Assembly: GCA_016783065.1 (NCBI GenBank)
Contig: JADHXI010000018.1
Span: 1 to 32,847, forward strand
Origin: Desulfobacteraceae bacterium
GTDB lineage: Bacteria > Desulfobacterota > DSM-4660 > Desulfatiglandales > Desulfatiglandaceae
Reading direction: 5' to 3'
Length of the DNA stretch: 32,847 nt
Shown here one piece after another: positions 1 to 8,314 of this stretch; position 1 is the first letter of the stretch; each line of letters opens with the position of its first letter. A model generated the notes under the pieces. That model had not been told where the DNA came from. It made no database searches and saw only the letters and a program-made list of their open reading frames with translations. Made by a program: the position numbers and the translations under genes.

Positions 1-1559
1 TGAGGAAATGCTTCGAGAAGGGTACAGATAGCCAACAAATCCAATCTTTCCCGCACGGTGACTTTGTCACCGGAATTGCCCCCATTTTTTCGAGGACAAA
101 GTCGAAGGCGGTGGTAGGCCTCATTGTCTTATCCAAGTTTGTCCCAGGCAGTTTTGTCAATCGGCTAAAGGCCATTTCCAGAGGACTGCAGGAATATCAA
201 CAACTCAAGATGCTGAAAAAACCGATAAAGATAAGCCATATGGTCACCCTTTCCATAGTTACCCTTCTCATTATATTTTCATCAGTATGGTTTGGATTCT
301 ATCTGTCGAGGGAAATAACCGTCCCCATTAAGGAACTCGCGGAGGGAACAAAGCGGATTGCCACAGGGGATTATGATTTTTCAATCGACTTGGCGGGGAA
401 GGATGAAATTGGGGAACTGGTTAACTCTTTTAACAGGATGACCCTGGACCTCAAGACGGGCAAGGAGAAACTTGAGGAGACCAACCGGGAACTCATCGTG
501 AGCAATCTGGAGCTGGAACAAAGACGGCTTTATATGGAGATTGTCCTTGCCAATGTGGCCGCCGGTGTGGTGTCCGCCGATGCCCAAGGGAAGATCCTTA
601 CGATCAACAAATCGGCTGAGAGGATGCTGGGCATAGCCGCAGAAATGACAATCGGAAAGAATTTCAGGGATGTCCTCTCCCCTGAGTACATCCAAATAAT
701 CGACGATTTTCTAGACGATGAAGGACTTTTCCGTAAGGGTTTCCTCAACAAACAGATAAAGTTATCTGTAAGAGACAAGAGATTGACTCTGCTCGTATCT
801 CTGAACGTACTCCGTGACGACCGGAAAAACTACCTTGGCCTGGTTGCTGTCTTTGAGGACTTGAGTGAAATCGAAAAGGCACAGAGGATGGCGGCCTGGC
901 GGGAGGTGGCCAGACGCATTGCCCACGAGGTCAAGAATCCTCTGACACCGATACAGCTCTCAGCCCAGCGGCTCAAGAAGAGATATGGGGAAGGGCTCAT
1001 GGGGAAGGATGAAGAAGTCTTCCAGGAATGCACAGAGATGATCATAAGACAAGTAGCGGAACTGAAACGGCTTGTGAATGAATTTTCCAACTTCGCCCGT
1101 ATGCCTGCTGTAAACCCTTCTCCAGAAGTTCTCAGTAAGATTATTGACGAGGCCTTGAGTCTTTACAGGGAGGCCCACAAGGGAGTAAAGATTACTTTCA
1201 AGGATTCGCAGGAGGTGCCCGTCCTTGATCTGGACAGGGAACAAATGAAGAGAGTGATGATCAACCTACTGGAAAATGCCATTGAGGCCATGAACGGAGA
1301 GGGAGAAGTCATGGTTAACCTCCGTTATGACAAGGTGCTTCAAATGGTGAAAATTGAGGTGGCAGACAACGGCAAGGGTGTAAGACCTGAAGACAAGATA
1401 AGGATGTTTGAACCTTATTTTTCTACGAAAAAGCAGGGGACTGGTCTGGGCCTTGCCATCGTAAGCAGCATCGTCACGGATCATAACGGATTTGTAAGGG
1501 TCAGGGATAACTACCCTAAAGGCACAAAAATCATCATAGAACTTCCTGCCAAGATATAA
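1..1559 (+). CDS. ntrY: NtrY-like membrane sensor histidine kinase, 5' end cut by the window
   Basis: The reading frame is open from the first complete codon (position 3), so the true start lies upstream; the GTG at 111 is internal. In order one sees the end of a periplasmic sensor region, a transmembrane helix (about 240-315), a HAMP linker (about 315-470), a PAS domain (about 530-860), a HisKA dimerisation helix with the phospho-acceptor His in RIAHEVKNPLTP (codon 924-926), then the ATPase domain with N box (LLENAIEAMN), G1 box (VADNGKGV) and G2 box (GTGLGLAIV). HAMP-PAS-HisKA-HATPase is the architecture of NtrY kinases, which phosphorylate NtrX regulators. The usual neighbour ntrX is not adjacent; waaA follows after 124 bp and an NtrX-like gene lies at 23906. 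All catalytic motifs are intact. The kinase assignment is secure, the NtrY subfamily likely, and the stimulus unknown. Confidence 0.88.
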   Translation, partial: RKCFEKGTDSQQIQSFPHGDFVTGIAPIFSRTKSKAVVGLIVLSKFVPGSFVNRLKAISRGLQEYQQLKMLKKPIKISHMVTLSIVTLLIIFSSVWFGFYLSREITVPIKELAEGTKRIATGDYDFSIDLAGKDEIGELVNSFNRMTLDLKTGKEKLEETNRELIVSNLELEQRRLYMEIVLANVAAGVVSADAQGKILTINKSAERMLGIAAEMTIGKNFRDVLSPEYIQIIDDFLDDEGLFRKGFLNKQIKLSVRDKRLTLLVSLNVLRDDRKNYLGLVAVFEDLSEIEKAQRMAAWREVARRIAHEVKNPLTPIQLSAQRLKKRYGEGLMGKDEEVFQECTEMIIRQVAELKRLVNEFSNFARMPAVNPSPEVLSKIIDEALSLYREAHKGVKITFKDSQEVPVLDLDREQMKRVMINLLENAIEAMNGEGEVMVNLRYDKVLQMVKIEVADNGKGVRPEDKIRMFEPYFSTKKQGTGLGLAIVSSIVTDHNGFVRVRDNYPKGTKIIIELPAKI

Positions 1560-1683
1560 ATCGTATAAACTGAGAGATTGGAAATTGAAGATCGGCAATT
1601 GATAGGGTTCGCGGCGAAGAAAACCTATTTTGGCAAACCTAATTGTGACTGTTTTGTGGAAGATTTAATTTTAACGGACCCAG

Positions 1684-2958
1684 GTGAGATCCATTGAGAT
1701 GGTCAGGTTCTTTTACGATTTCTCTTGGACACTTATTCTTATCCTGTCTATTCCCCTCGTTGCCCTGTTAGGAAAGGGTCGGCTTTCGGAAAGGCTGGCG
1801 TTGATTTTCCCGGAGGGCTCCCTGGGAGAGGACAATATATGGATCCATGCGCTCTCAGTGGGAGAGGTGGTCTCGGCGATCTCCCTGGTGAAGGCCCTGA
1901 GGGAAAAATTCCCGGGGAAAGATATTGTTTTCTCCGTTACCACCTCAAAGGGCATGGCCATAGCGAAAGATGAGGTGGCGTCAAAGGTAAAGGCCCTGGT
2001 CACAATGCCCGTGGATGCGTGGTGGTGTGTTCGACGGATCGTAAACTATACCAAGCCCTCCCTCTTTGTCCTGGTTGAAACGGACATATGGCCGGGCCTG
2101 ATCCATCATTTGAGCAAACGCGGGATAAAGGCTATTCTGGTGAACGGCCGGATTTCTCCGAGGACCTTTAGGTCCTATACGATGCTTCCCTCCCTTATCC
2201 GAAGGATGTTTCAGCCGCTGGAATTGTGCCTTATGCAGTCAGAACTGGACAGCGGGAGGCTATTGGAGATTGGAATAGAACCCGGGAAGGTGAAGACCGT
2301 AGGGAATATTAAGTTTGACAGGAATTGGGAACCCATGCGTCCGGCCGAGCAAAAAGACTGGATAAACCGACTTGGCATTGAACCTGGGACCCCGGTATGG
2401 GTGGCCGGAAGCACCCATTCAGGCGAGGAGAGGATTCTCCTGGAAGTCTTTCAGAGACTTCGAACGTCTTTTCCCGGCCTGCGTCTTATCCTTGCCCCAA
2501 GAAATATTGAGCGAACGGATGAGATCCGCAGGATTTCTCATGAAACGGGATTTGAGACCGTTTTACGGACAACCCCATTGAAGGACAGGGAACCCTATGA
2601 CGTTCTGGTTCTTGACACTTTGGGCGAACTGGGGCGAATCTACGGGGTCAGTACGGTGAGTTTTGTCGGCGGCAGCCTTGTGCCGGTGGGGGGGCAAAAC
2701 CTGCTTGAGCCCGCCAGCTTTGGGTGCCCCGTTCTCTTCGGTCCTTACACGCACAATTTTCTATCCATGTCCGAGTCATTGGCAGAGGCGGGGGGAGGCT
2801 TGCGGGTGGCGGACGGAGAGGAACTCTTTGTGAGCATGCAGATGCTTTTGTCAGACCCCGGAAAGAGAGAGAGTATGGGGAGACTCGCAGAGGGGTTTGT
2901 TCATACCAACGGTGGGGCCTTGGATCGGGTTCTGTCCTTCATAGCCGATAGCCTGTAG
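1684..2958 (+). CDS. waaA: 3-deoxy-D-manno-octulosonic acid (Kdo) transferase, GT30 family
   Basis: This enzyme transfers Kdo from CMP-Kdo to the lipid A precursor at the inner face of the cytoplasmic membrane. The 424-residue length is normal for WaaA. An N-terminal hydrophobic anchor (about residues 8-28) precedes the N-terminal Rossmann half with WIHALSVGE, whose Glu is the proposed catalytic base. The FSVTTSKGM and LVETDIWPGL segments follow, then the C-terminal nucleotide-binding half with VAGSTHSGEE, ILAPRN and a GGQNLLEPA motif. The longest frame starts at GTG 1684. An in-frame ATG at 1699 would still keep the anchor, and neither has a strong Shine-Dalgarno, so the start is uncertain. 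It is followed closely by lpxK, its partner in late lipid A synthesis. Whether it adds one or two Kdo residues cannot be read from the sequence. Confidence 0.95.
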   Translation: MRSIEMVRFFYDFSWTLILILSIPLVALLGKGRLSERLALIFPEGSLGEDNIWIHALSVGEVVSAISLVKALREKFPGKDIVFSVTTSKGMAIAKDEVASKVKALVTMPVDAWWCVRRIVNYTKPSLFVLVETDIWPGLIHHLSKRGIKAILVNGRISPRTFRSYTMLPSLIRRMFQPLELCLMQSELDSGRLLEIGIEPGKVKTVGNIKFDRNWEPMRPAEQKDWINRLGIEPGTPVWVAGSTHSGEERILLEVFQRLRTSFPGLRLILAPRNIERTDEIRRISHETGFETVLRTTPLKDREPYDVLVLDTLGELGRIYGVSTVSFVGGSLVPVGGQNLLEPASFGCPVLFGPYTHNFLSMSESLAEAGGGLRVADGEELFVSMQMLLSDPGKRESMGRLAEGFVHTNGGALDRVLSFIADSL

Positions 2959-2990
2959 CTGTCAGCTGATGGTTTAAGAGGATATTCCCT

Positions 2991-4079
2991 ATGCACAAGC
3001 CCGACTGGTCACGATTTCACCGAAAAAAATCCTTAGGGCCATGGTCCCTGCCAATGGCCTTTTTTTCTGTACTCTACGGGACAGGGGTAAGGCTCCGGCT
3101 ATGGAGTTACAACCGGGGGCTTGTGGAGCGGAGAGCCCTCCCCGGCTTTGCCGTTAGCATAGGAAACATAACGACAGGCGGCACCGGAAAGACCCCTGCG
3201 GTGGCTATGCTGGCAAGTTGGGCCAGGACCGAAGGGCACAAGGTTGCTGTTCTCTCCAGAGGCTATGGCGGAACATACAAGAGCGAGGTCCTGGAGGTAT
3301 CAGACGGCCACCACATCAAGTCTGATCCGGAGGAGACGGGTGATGAACCATACATGCTTGCAAAGAAGCTTACAGGGGTTCCGGTGGTCCTGTCCAAAAG
3401 GCGTTACCTGGCCGCCATGTATGCCCATGAAAAGTTTGGTACAGACCTGTTTGTTCTGGATGACGGGTTTCAGCACTTAGAGATCAGACCTGACTTGAAC
3501 TTTGTCCTTATTGATGCTGCCAACCCCTTTGGGAATGGCCGTCTCCTCCCCTGGGGCCCTCTGAGGGAACCCGTGAATCAACTGGCCAGAGCGGATGCCT
3601 TCATTCTTACAAGGGTAAATGAACAGAGGGCCGGAGAAGAAGGTCTGAAGCTTTTGAAGGAGGGGTTTCCTTCGATCCCGGTCTTTTTTTCGGATCATAA
3701 GGCAGTTAAGATTGTCCTGCCCCATTCAAAGGAGACCCATAGCCCTGGGTCTCTGCAAGGAAAGAGGGTCTTGGCCTTTGCGGGGATCGCCCGGCCGGAG
3801 GCGTTCAAGAAGGCCCTATTAAGTTTGGGAGCGGACGTGATCCGGTTTAAGGGATTCAGAGATCATTATCCCTTTCGAAGGAATGAGATTATGTCGATGG
3901 TTCAAGAAGGGGAGGATCTGAGGACCGACTATATCCTTACAACCGAAAAGGACTGGGTGCGGATCACCGGTATTGCCCCGCTGTGTAAAGAATTGGGATA
4001 TTTGTGTGTTGAATTCAGACTTATCACAGGTCAAGCTGATTTCTTAGGAATGATCACGAATGGCATCAAAGGGAAATAA
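2991..4079 (+). CDS. lpxK: Tetraacyldisaccharide 4'-kinase (lipid A 4'-kinase)
   Basis: LpxK phosphorylates the 4' position of the tetraacyl disaccharide to give lipid IVA, using ATP at the cytoplasmic membrane. The 362-residue length is normal. A P-loop variant typical of this family is visible (GNITTGGTGKTP, residues about 57-68), followed by LSRGYGG and the DDGFQH motif, whose Asp pair is associated with catalysis and Mg binding in LpxK. The N-terminus carries a hydrophobic stretch (MAFFSVLYGTGVRLRLW) that would sit at the membrane. The ATG at 2991 follows an AAGAGGA-like ribosome site. The 3' end overlaps the next gene by 20 bp, which suggests translational coupling with the acyltransferase. 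Confidence 0.96.
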   Translation: MHKPDWSRFHRKKSLGPWSLPMAFFSVLYGTGVRLRLWSYNRGLVERRALPGFAVSIGNITTGGTGKTPAVAMLASWARTEGHKVAVLSRGYGGTYKSEVLEVSDGHHIKSDPEETGDEPYMLAKKLTGVPVVLSKRRYLAAMYAHEKFGTDLFVLDDGFQHLEIRPDLNFVLIDAANPFGNGRLLPWGPLREPVNQLARADAFILTRVNEQRAGEEGLKLLKEGFPSIPVFFSDHKAVKIVLPHSKETHSPGSLQGKRVLAFAGIARPEAFKKALLSLGADVIRFKGFRDHYPFRRNEIMSMVQEGEDLRTDYILTTEKDWVRITGIAPLCKELGYLCVEFRLITGQADFLGMITNGIKGK

Positions 4080-5046
4080 ATACCTTGACCCGATCGCATA
4101 TGGAGCCCTTTATGGGCTTGTGGGACTTATCTCGTTGATTCCGTTTCATACGGGGCAATGGTTTGGCAGGACATTTGGGAGGGGTTTTGCCGGAATCCTT
4201 GGCGGCCGTATCAAGGTCTCATTAGACAATCTTCGCCATGTGTACGGGGATGAGAGGAGCGAGTTGGAGTTAAAGGAACTCAATGCCAGGGTACTGATGC
4301 ATTTTGCTCAGATGATATTTGAGGCCCCCCATATCTTGAGATTGAAACATTCAAACCTCAAAAAATATGTGGTTTTTGAAAACAGTGAAAATTTTCTCTC
4401 GGCAATTAAAAAGGGGAAAGGCACCTTTATCCTGACCGGACATCTTGGGAATTGGGAACTAATGTCGGCTGCGGTCACTCTCCGATTTGCCGCCAAGGGT
4501 GCCGTGATTGCAAGGCCCATCGATTTCTTGCCCGCCGACCGACTGATGAGAAAACTACGCGCCAGATTTGGCAATGAGATCATACCCAAACAACGGGCGA
4601 TGAGGAGGGTCCTGCAGGCCGCTAAAGAAAATATGGCCATCGGGTTTCTGATGGATCAAAATGTGGACTGGTACGAAGGGGTGTTTGTTCGATTCCTGGG
4701 AAGAACAGCCTGCACAAACAAAGGCATGGCGCTCCTGGCCTTAAGAACGGGGACGCCTGTCATCCCGATGTTTTCGGCAAGACAGGAAGACGGAAGGTAT
4801 TGCATCACCTTTGGAAGAGAGGTGGCCTTGGTAAGGACGGGTGATAAGACCCGTGACCTGGAGGAAAACACACAGCTCTTTTCTGAGATTATTGAGACAT
4901 ATGTCAGGAAACATCCCGATCAGTGGTTCTGGTTTCATAGGCGCTGGAAAACAAAGCCTTACTGTCCACTCCCAGAAGGTTATTACCCAAACCGGACGAA
5001 CGCGGAAATTGAAAATAAACTCAATTCGAGACTCATGGGACGATAA
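4060..5046 (+). CDS. lpxL: LpxL/HtrB-type lipid A secondary acyltransferase
   Basis: The 328-residue protein belongs to the lysophospholipid acyltransferase-like family that adds a secondary acyl chain to Kdo-lipid A. The family HX4E motif is present in TGHLGNWELM. A probable membrane anchor lies at about residues 10-30 (YGALYGLVGLISLIPF). Later conserved parts include MDQNVDWYEGVFVRFLG and a C-terminal PDQWFWFHRRWKT block, both characteristic of LpxL/LpxM. It is the only late acyltransferase in the window, so which position it acylates cannot be decided; LpxL is favoured because it follows lpxK. The start ATG lies inside the end of lpxK, with AGGA 8-11 bases upstream. Confidence 0.9.
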   Translation: MASKGNKYLDPIAYGALYGLVGLISLIPFHTGQWFGRTFGRGFAGILGGRIKVSLDNLRHVYGDERSELELKELNARVLMHFAQMIFEAPHILRLKHSNLKKYVVFENSENFLSAIKKGKGTFILTGHLGNWELMSAAVTLRFAAKGAVIARPIDFLPADRLMRKLRARFGNEIIPKQRAMRRVLQAAKENMAIGFLMDQNVDWYEGVFVRFLGRTACTNKGMALLALRTGTPVIPMFSARQEDGRYCITFGREVALVRTGDKTRDLEENTQLFSEIIETYVRKHPDQWFWFHRRWKTKPYCPLPEGYYPNRTNAEIENKLNSRLMGR

Positions 5047-5049
5047 GAC

Positions 5050-6120
5050 ATGCCAAGGGTGAAGGGCCGTAGGCAGATTGACAAATCCTTGATCCATCGC
5101 ATCCTTGTCCGCGCCACCAATTGGGTGGGAGATGGGGTCATGACCCTCCCGGCACTGGAAGCTGTGAGGAGGAATTTCCCATCAAGCTCCATCACGGTTT
5201 TGGCAAAGCCATGGGTCCTCTCCCTTTTTGAAGCCCATCCCGCGGTGGATCATGTCATGCCGTTTGAGAAAGGGGAAGGGGCCTTCACGGGCCTCGGTGA
5301 GATGCTCCGCATAATCAGATTGATCCGGAAAGAAAAATTTGACCTTGCCATCCTTTTCCAGAACGCCTTTGAGGCTGCCCTTCTGACCTGCCTGGGCGGG
5401 GTTAGGCTGAGACTGGGCTATAATACGGATAGTCGAGGACTCCTGCTGACACATGGTGTGATCAGGGATAATGAAGTCCTGAAGGTTCATCAGGTAGAAT
5501 ATTATCTGTCGATATTGAGGGCCATGGACTGGGAGGCCAAGGGCTCGGAACCATCTCTCCACGTGAGAGGAAAAAATCGGGAAGAGGCCATGGGTTTCCT
5601 TGCTTCCGAGGGAATCAGGGATGAGGAATACCTGATCGGTCTGGGACCTGGAGCCATTTTTGGAGGAAGCAAGCGGTGGCCTCCCGGTCGATTTGCTCGG
5701 ATTGGAGAGTGGGCCGCCGAGAGGTGGGGCGCAAGAATCTTATTGTTTGGGAGCAGTAAAGAAAGGGAGATCTGCGAGGAAGTGGCCAGAGAAATGGGGC
5801 ATACGCCGGTGAATTTTTGTGGCCGGACCTCGCTTGGAGAGGCAATGGGCCTGATCAACCTTTGTCAACTTTTTGTAACGAATGACTCAGGGCTCATGCA
5901 TGTGAGTGCCGCGTTAGGGGTGCCAACGGTGGCAATATTTGGTTCAACCGACCCGAATGCCACCGGTCCTGGAGGGTTACGTACCATGGTTGTGAGGCAT
6001 GACGTCGAGTGTGCGCCCTGCATGAAACCCGAATGCCCGACCCATCACCGGTGTATGCTATCCATTGAACCTGAGGTAGTCTGGGAGGCGATGGCGGCGT
6101 TAAAGGGGGAGACCGAGTGA
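5050..6120 (+). CDS. waaF: ADP-heptose:LPS heptosyltransferase II
   Basis: This GT9-family glycosyltransferase adds the second L-glycero-D-manno-heptose to the LPS inner core in the cytoplasm. It has 356 residues. The N-terminal RATNWVGDGVMTLPALEAV is the classical WaaF acceptor-side motif. The C-terminal half shows GLGPGAIFGGSKRWP (nucleotide-sugar site) and TNDSGLMHVSAALGVPTVAIFG. A Cys-rich tail (ECAPCMKPECPTHHRC) is usual in WaaF. The start lies 3 bp after the acyltransferase stop, and its stop overlaps the gmhB start as GTGA. This places it in one transcription unit with the other inner-core genes. Distinguished from the second GT9 gene (6710) by the NWVGD motif. Confidence 0.94.
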   Translation: MPRVKGRRQIDKSLIHRILVRATNWVGDGVMTLPALEAVRRNFPSSSITVLAKPWVLSLFEAHPAVDHVMPFEKGEGAFTGLGEMLRIIRLIRKEKFDLAILFQNAFEAALLTCLGGVRLRLGYNTDSRGLLLTHGVIRDNEVLKVHQVEYYLSILRAMDWEAKGSEPSLHVRGKNREEAMGFLASEGIRDEEYLIGLGPGAIFGGSKRWPPGRFARIGEWAAERWGARILLFGSSKEREICEEVAREMGHTPVNFCGRTSLGEAMGLINLCQLFVTNDSGLMHVSAALGVPTVAIFGSTDPNATGPGGLRTMVVRHDVECAPCMKPECPTHHRCMLSIEPEVVWEAMAALKGETE

Positions 6121-6704
6121 AAAGACCGGCTGTTTTTATTGATAGAGATGGTACCATAAACGAGCAGATGGGATACATAAACCACATCAGCCGATTTGTT
6201 GTCCTTCCGGGGACGGCCGAGGCCCTACGGCTTCTGAATGAAACCGGTTTTCTGGCGATTATCGTGACCAACCAGTCCGGGGTTGCCAGGGGCTATTTTC
6301 CCATTGAGCTGGTTGATGAGGTGCACAACCACCTCAGGAACATGCTTGAAAAAGAAGATGTCATCATTGATGATATTCTTTTCTGCCCCCATTATCCAAA
6401 GGGAAAAGTGGAAGAACACGATCTCGATTGCAATTGCAGAAAACCCAGGCCGGGGTTGATTGAGAAGGCCTGCAGGAAGTTCGACATTGACATGGCACGG
6501 TCCTATGTTATCGGGGATCGTGTCAGTGATATTGAACTGGCTGAAACATGCCATCTCAAAGGCGTCCTGGTTAAAACAGGATACGGCAAAGGTGATCTCG
6601 AGTATGTGTTGCCCCATAGCCGGGTAAAACCATTTCACGTGGCAAAGGATTTGCTTGCTGCTGTCCGTTGGCTAGTCGAAGATGACACGGGAGGGAAAAA
6701 CTGA
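6117..6704 (+). CDS. gmhB: D-glycero-beta-D-manno-heptose-1,7-bisphosphate 7-phosphatase
   Basis: GmhB is a cytosolic HAD-superfamily phosphatase that removes the 7-phosphate from heptose 1,7-bisphosphate on the way to ADP-heptose. The nucleophile motif FIDRDGTI is at residues 6-13. VTNQSGVARGYF supplies the motif II Thr/Ser. The zinc-binding loop holds Cys and His residues (CPHYPKG ... DCNCRKP), and RKPRPGL and VIGDRVSDIE complete the HAD core. The length of 195 residues fits. The start is GTG, overlapping the waaF stop by 4 bases. Its product becomes the donor for WaaC and WaaF on either side. A short hydrophilic tail after VRWLVEDD is not conserved in what I recall of the family. Confidence 0.94.
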   Translation: MKRPAVFIDRDGTINEQMGYINHISRFVVLPGTAEALRLLNETGFLAIIVTNQSGVARGYFPIELVDEVHNHLRNMLEKEDVIIDDILFCPHYPKGKVEEHDLDCNCRKPRPGLIEKACRKFDIDMARSYVIGDRVSDIELAETCHLKGVLVKTGYGKGDLEYVLPHSRVKPFHVAKDLLAAVRWLVEDDTGGKN

Positions 6705-6709
6705 AGACC

Positions 6710-7798
6710 TTGCCCAATGATTTTGACCGTCTGCAACATCAGCCGCCAAAAAACATCCTGATCATCAAATTGAGCGCCATCGGGGACGTGGTTCATTCGC
6801 TTTTATTCCTGGAGGCCCTCAGAAACGGTTTTCCGGGTGCGCGCATTGATTGGGTTGTCGAGGAGGATGCCTCCCGAATCATCGAGGGGCATCCGGGTAT
6901 TGACCGGGTCATGGTCTCCCGGCGAAAGTCATGGGGAAGGGAGGTGCTGGGAGAAACAAAGGGTTCCTTTTCAGTCGTAAGAGAAATCAGCGTCTTTTTG
7001 AAAAACCTGAGGACACGAAAATATGATCTGGTCATCGACCTCCAGGGTTTGTTCAAGAGCGGTATTTTGACCGGGCTTTCCAGGGGCGTTCGGAAGATCG
7101 GGATGGGAGACGCCAGGGAAGGGGCATGGGCCTTCCTAAATGAGCGCCCGGTTCCGGTTGATTATAACCAGCACGCAGTTGACAGGTACTTGAAGGTGGC
7201 TGAATACCTGGGATGCGGCTCGGCGCCGGCAAAAGGTGCCATTCCCATCATCGGGTCTGAAAAGGAGGAGATTGATCAGGTACTGGGTGCCAGCGGCCTT
7301 GGGGAAGGCCCCCTGGTGGCGATTAACCCCATGGCCAAATGGAAGACAAAATTGTGGGAACCGGAACGTTTCGCTGCCGTGGCTGCCAAGATAAGGGATG
7401 AGTTCCACTGCGATGTCGTATTTACGGGAAGCGGACATGACAGGGAGGTCATAGAACGCGTCACACGTTTGATAAAAGGGGATATCTTGAATCTGGCCGG
7501 TCAGATCAGCCTAAAAGGTCTGGCATGTCTTTATGGCCGATGCAGGGCCCTTGTCAGTACGGATACCGGCCCCATGCACGTGGCTGCGGCCATGGGGTGC
7601 CCGGTGGTGGCCCTGTTCGGACCCACAGCACCGTGGCGGACCGGTCCCTATGGCAGAGGGCACAGGATCATCAGTACGGATCTTGACTGCAGCCCCTGTT
7701 TCAAAAGGAGGTGCCGTCACATGTCCTGTATGAAAGATATTTCCGTAGAGCAGGTTCTGGCGGGTGTCGGGGAGATCTTGGATAATGAAAATTATTGA
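6710..7798 (+). CDS. waaC: ADP-heptose:LPS heptosyltransferase I
   Basis: This second GT9 enzyme (362 residues) adds the first heptose onto Kdo. The N-terminal ILIIKLSAIGDVVHSL and the later LVIDLQGLFKSG are hallmarks of WaaC. The C-terminal half has NPMAKWKTKLW and STDTGPMHVAAAMGCPVVALFG. It ends with a Cys-containing CSPCFKRRCRHMSCM stretch like that of WaaF. The start is TTG at 6710. There is no in-frame ATG before the KLSAIGD motif, and a GAGGGA site lies about 15 bp upstream. WaaF then extends the chain from the product of this enzyme. Assignment as heptosyltransferase I rather than III or another GT9 member rests on the two motifs and the operon. Confidence 0.92.
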   Translation: MPNDFDRLQHQPPKNILIIKLSAIGDVVHSLLFLEALRNGFPGARIDWVVEEDASRIIEGHPGIDRVMVSRRKSWGREVLGETKGSFSVVREISVFLKNLRTRKYDLVIDLQGLFKSGILTGLSRGVRKIGMGDAREGAWAFLNERPVPVDYNQHAVDRYLKVAEYLGCGSAPAKGAIPIIGSEKEEIDQVLGASGLGEGPLVAINPMAKWKTKLWEPERFAAVAAKIRDEFHCDVVFTGSGHDREVIERVTRLIKGDILNLAGQISLKGLACLYGRCRALVSTDTGPMHVAAAMGCPVVALFGPTAPWRTGPYGRGHRIISTDLDCSPCFKRRCRHMSCMKDISVEQVLAGVGEILDNENY

Positions 7799-7814
7799 TT
7801 GAAAGGAGAAAAAA

Positions 7815-7988
7815 ATGGCTATAAGCAAGGAACTCTTGGACATCTTGGCATGCCCGAAGTGCAAGGGTGATATCTATCTTACGGATGCAGGAGACGGCCT
7901 CATCTGCGATAACTGCAAACTCTTATACGAGATCAAGGATGATATCCCAATCATGCTCATAGATGAGGCCAAGCCCCTGAATACGTGA
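7815..7988 (+). CDS. Trm112/YcaR-family zinc-ribbon mini-protein (57 aa)
   Basis: A 57-codon gene starting at ATG 7815 behind a strong GAAAGGAG site and ending at TGA 7986-7988. The protein begins MAISKELLDILACPKCKGDI and has a second pair of Cys (LICDNCKLLYEI), then DDIPIMLIDEA. This is the pattern of the Trm112/YcaR family (PF03966). Members act as small activating partners of methyltransferases, although the role of the bacterial protein is not well defined. The gene follows waaC by 16 bp. In Escherichia coli the homologue ycaR lies between lpxK and kdsB, so association with LPS genes recurs. The function here is unknown beyond the family. Confidence 0.9.
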   Translation: MAISKELLDILACPKCKGDIYLTDAGDGLICDNCKLLYEIKDDIPIMLIDEAKPLNT

Positions 7989-8034
7989 AGCCATAAAAAT
8001 TCACACATAATTTCATGAAAGCATGCTATCTGGT

Positions 8035-8313
8035 TCAATAAAGGGCATCGTCCAGGCCGGCGTTGTTCTTTCCTGGCTTTGTAAATATTATCTTGTACTG
8101 ATCTTCAAACCCATCAAAGCACTGGCGGCAATCGGTGTCCCTTTTCGCCTCAGAGGACTCAGGCATTTCTCCGGCTTTGGGAAACGGTTCAAGATGGACC
8201 TCAAATCCGGCCTCCCGGTACATCTCTATTGCCTCTGAAAGGCGGGGTTCGTTCGCTATAAACTGCCTGGTCCAGCCCTCTTGCCTTAGGAATTCGTCTC
8301 TTGATTCTTCCAC
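8035..8313 (-). CDS. Unrecognised small protein with a CxxC pair (92 aa)
   Basis: I do not recognise this gene. The frame is open further upstream, but that part would overlap the preceding gene by over 130 bp. The best start is GTG 8313-8311, one base after the stop of the upstream gene, with AAAGGA about 10 bases before it. The 92-residue product begins MEESRDEFLRQEGWTRQFIA. It contains an amphipathic segment (RLSEAIEMYREAGFEVHLEP) and a CRQCF pair followed by QYKIIFTKPG. The two Cys might bind a metal, although only one CxxC is present. It is translationally linked to the gene upstream and probably co-transcribed with acetoacetyl-CoA synthetase. It converges on the Trm112-type gene; the 46 bp between them show no obvious terminator. 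Confidence 0.6.
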   Translation of the reverse strand: MEESRDEFLRQEGWTRQFIANEPRLSEAIEMYREAGFEVHLEPFPKAGEMPESSEAKRDTDCRQCFDGFEDQYKIIFTKPGKNNAGLDDALY

Positions 8314-8314
8314 G

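Noticed and set aside
1560-1683. Promoter or terminator between ntrY and waaA
   Set aside because: No -35/-10 pair with acceptable spacing and no hairpin with a T-tract could be supported.
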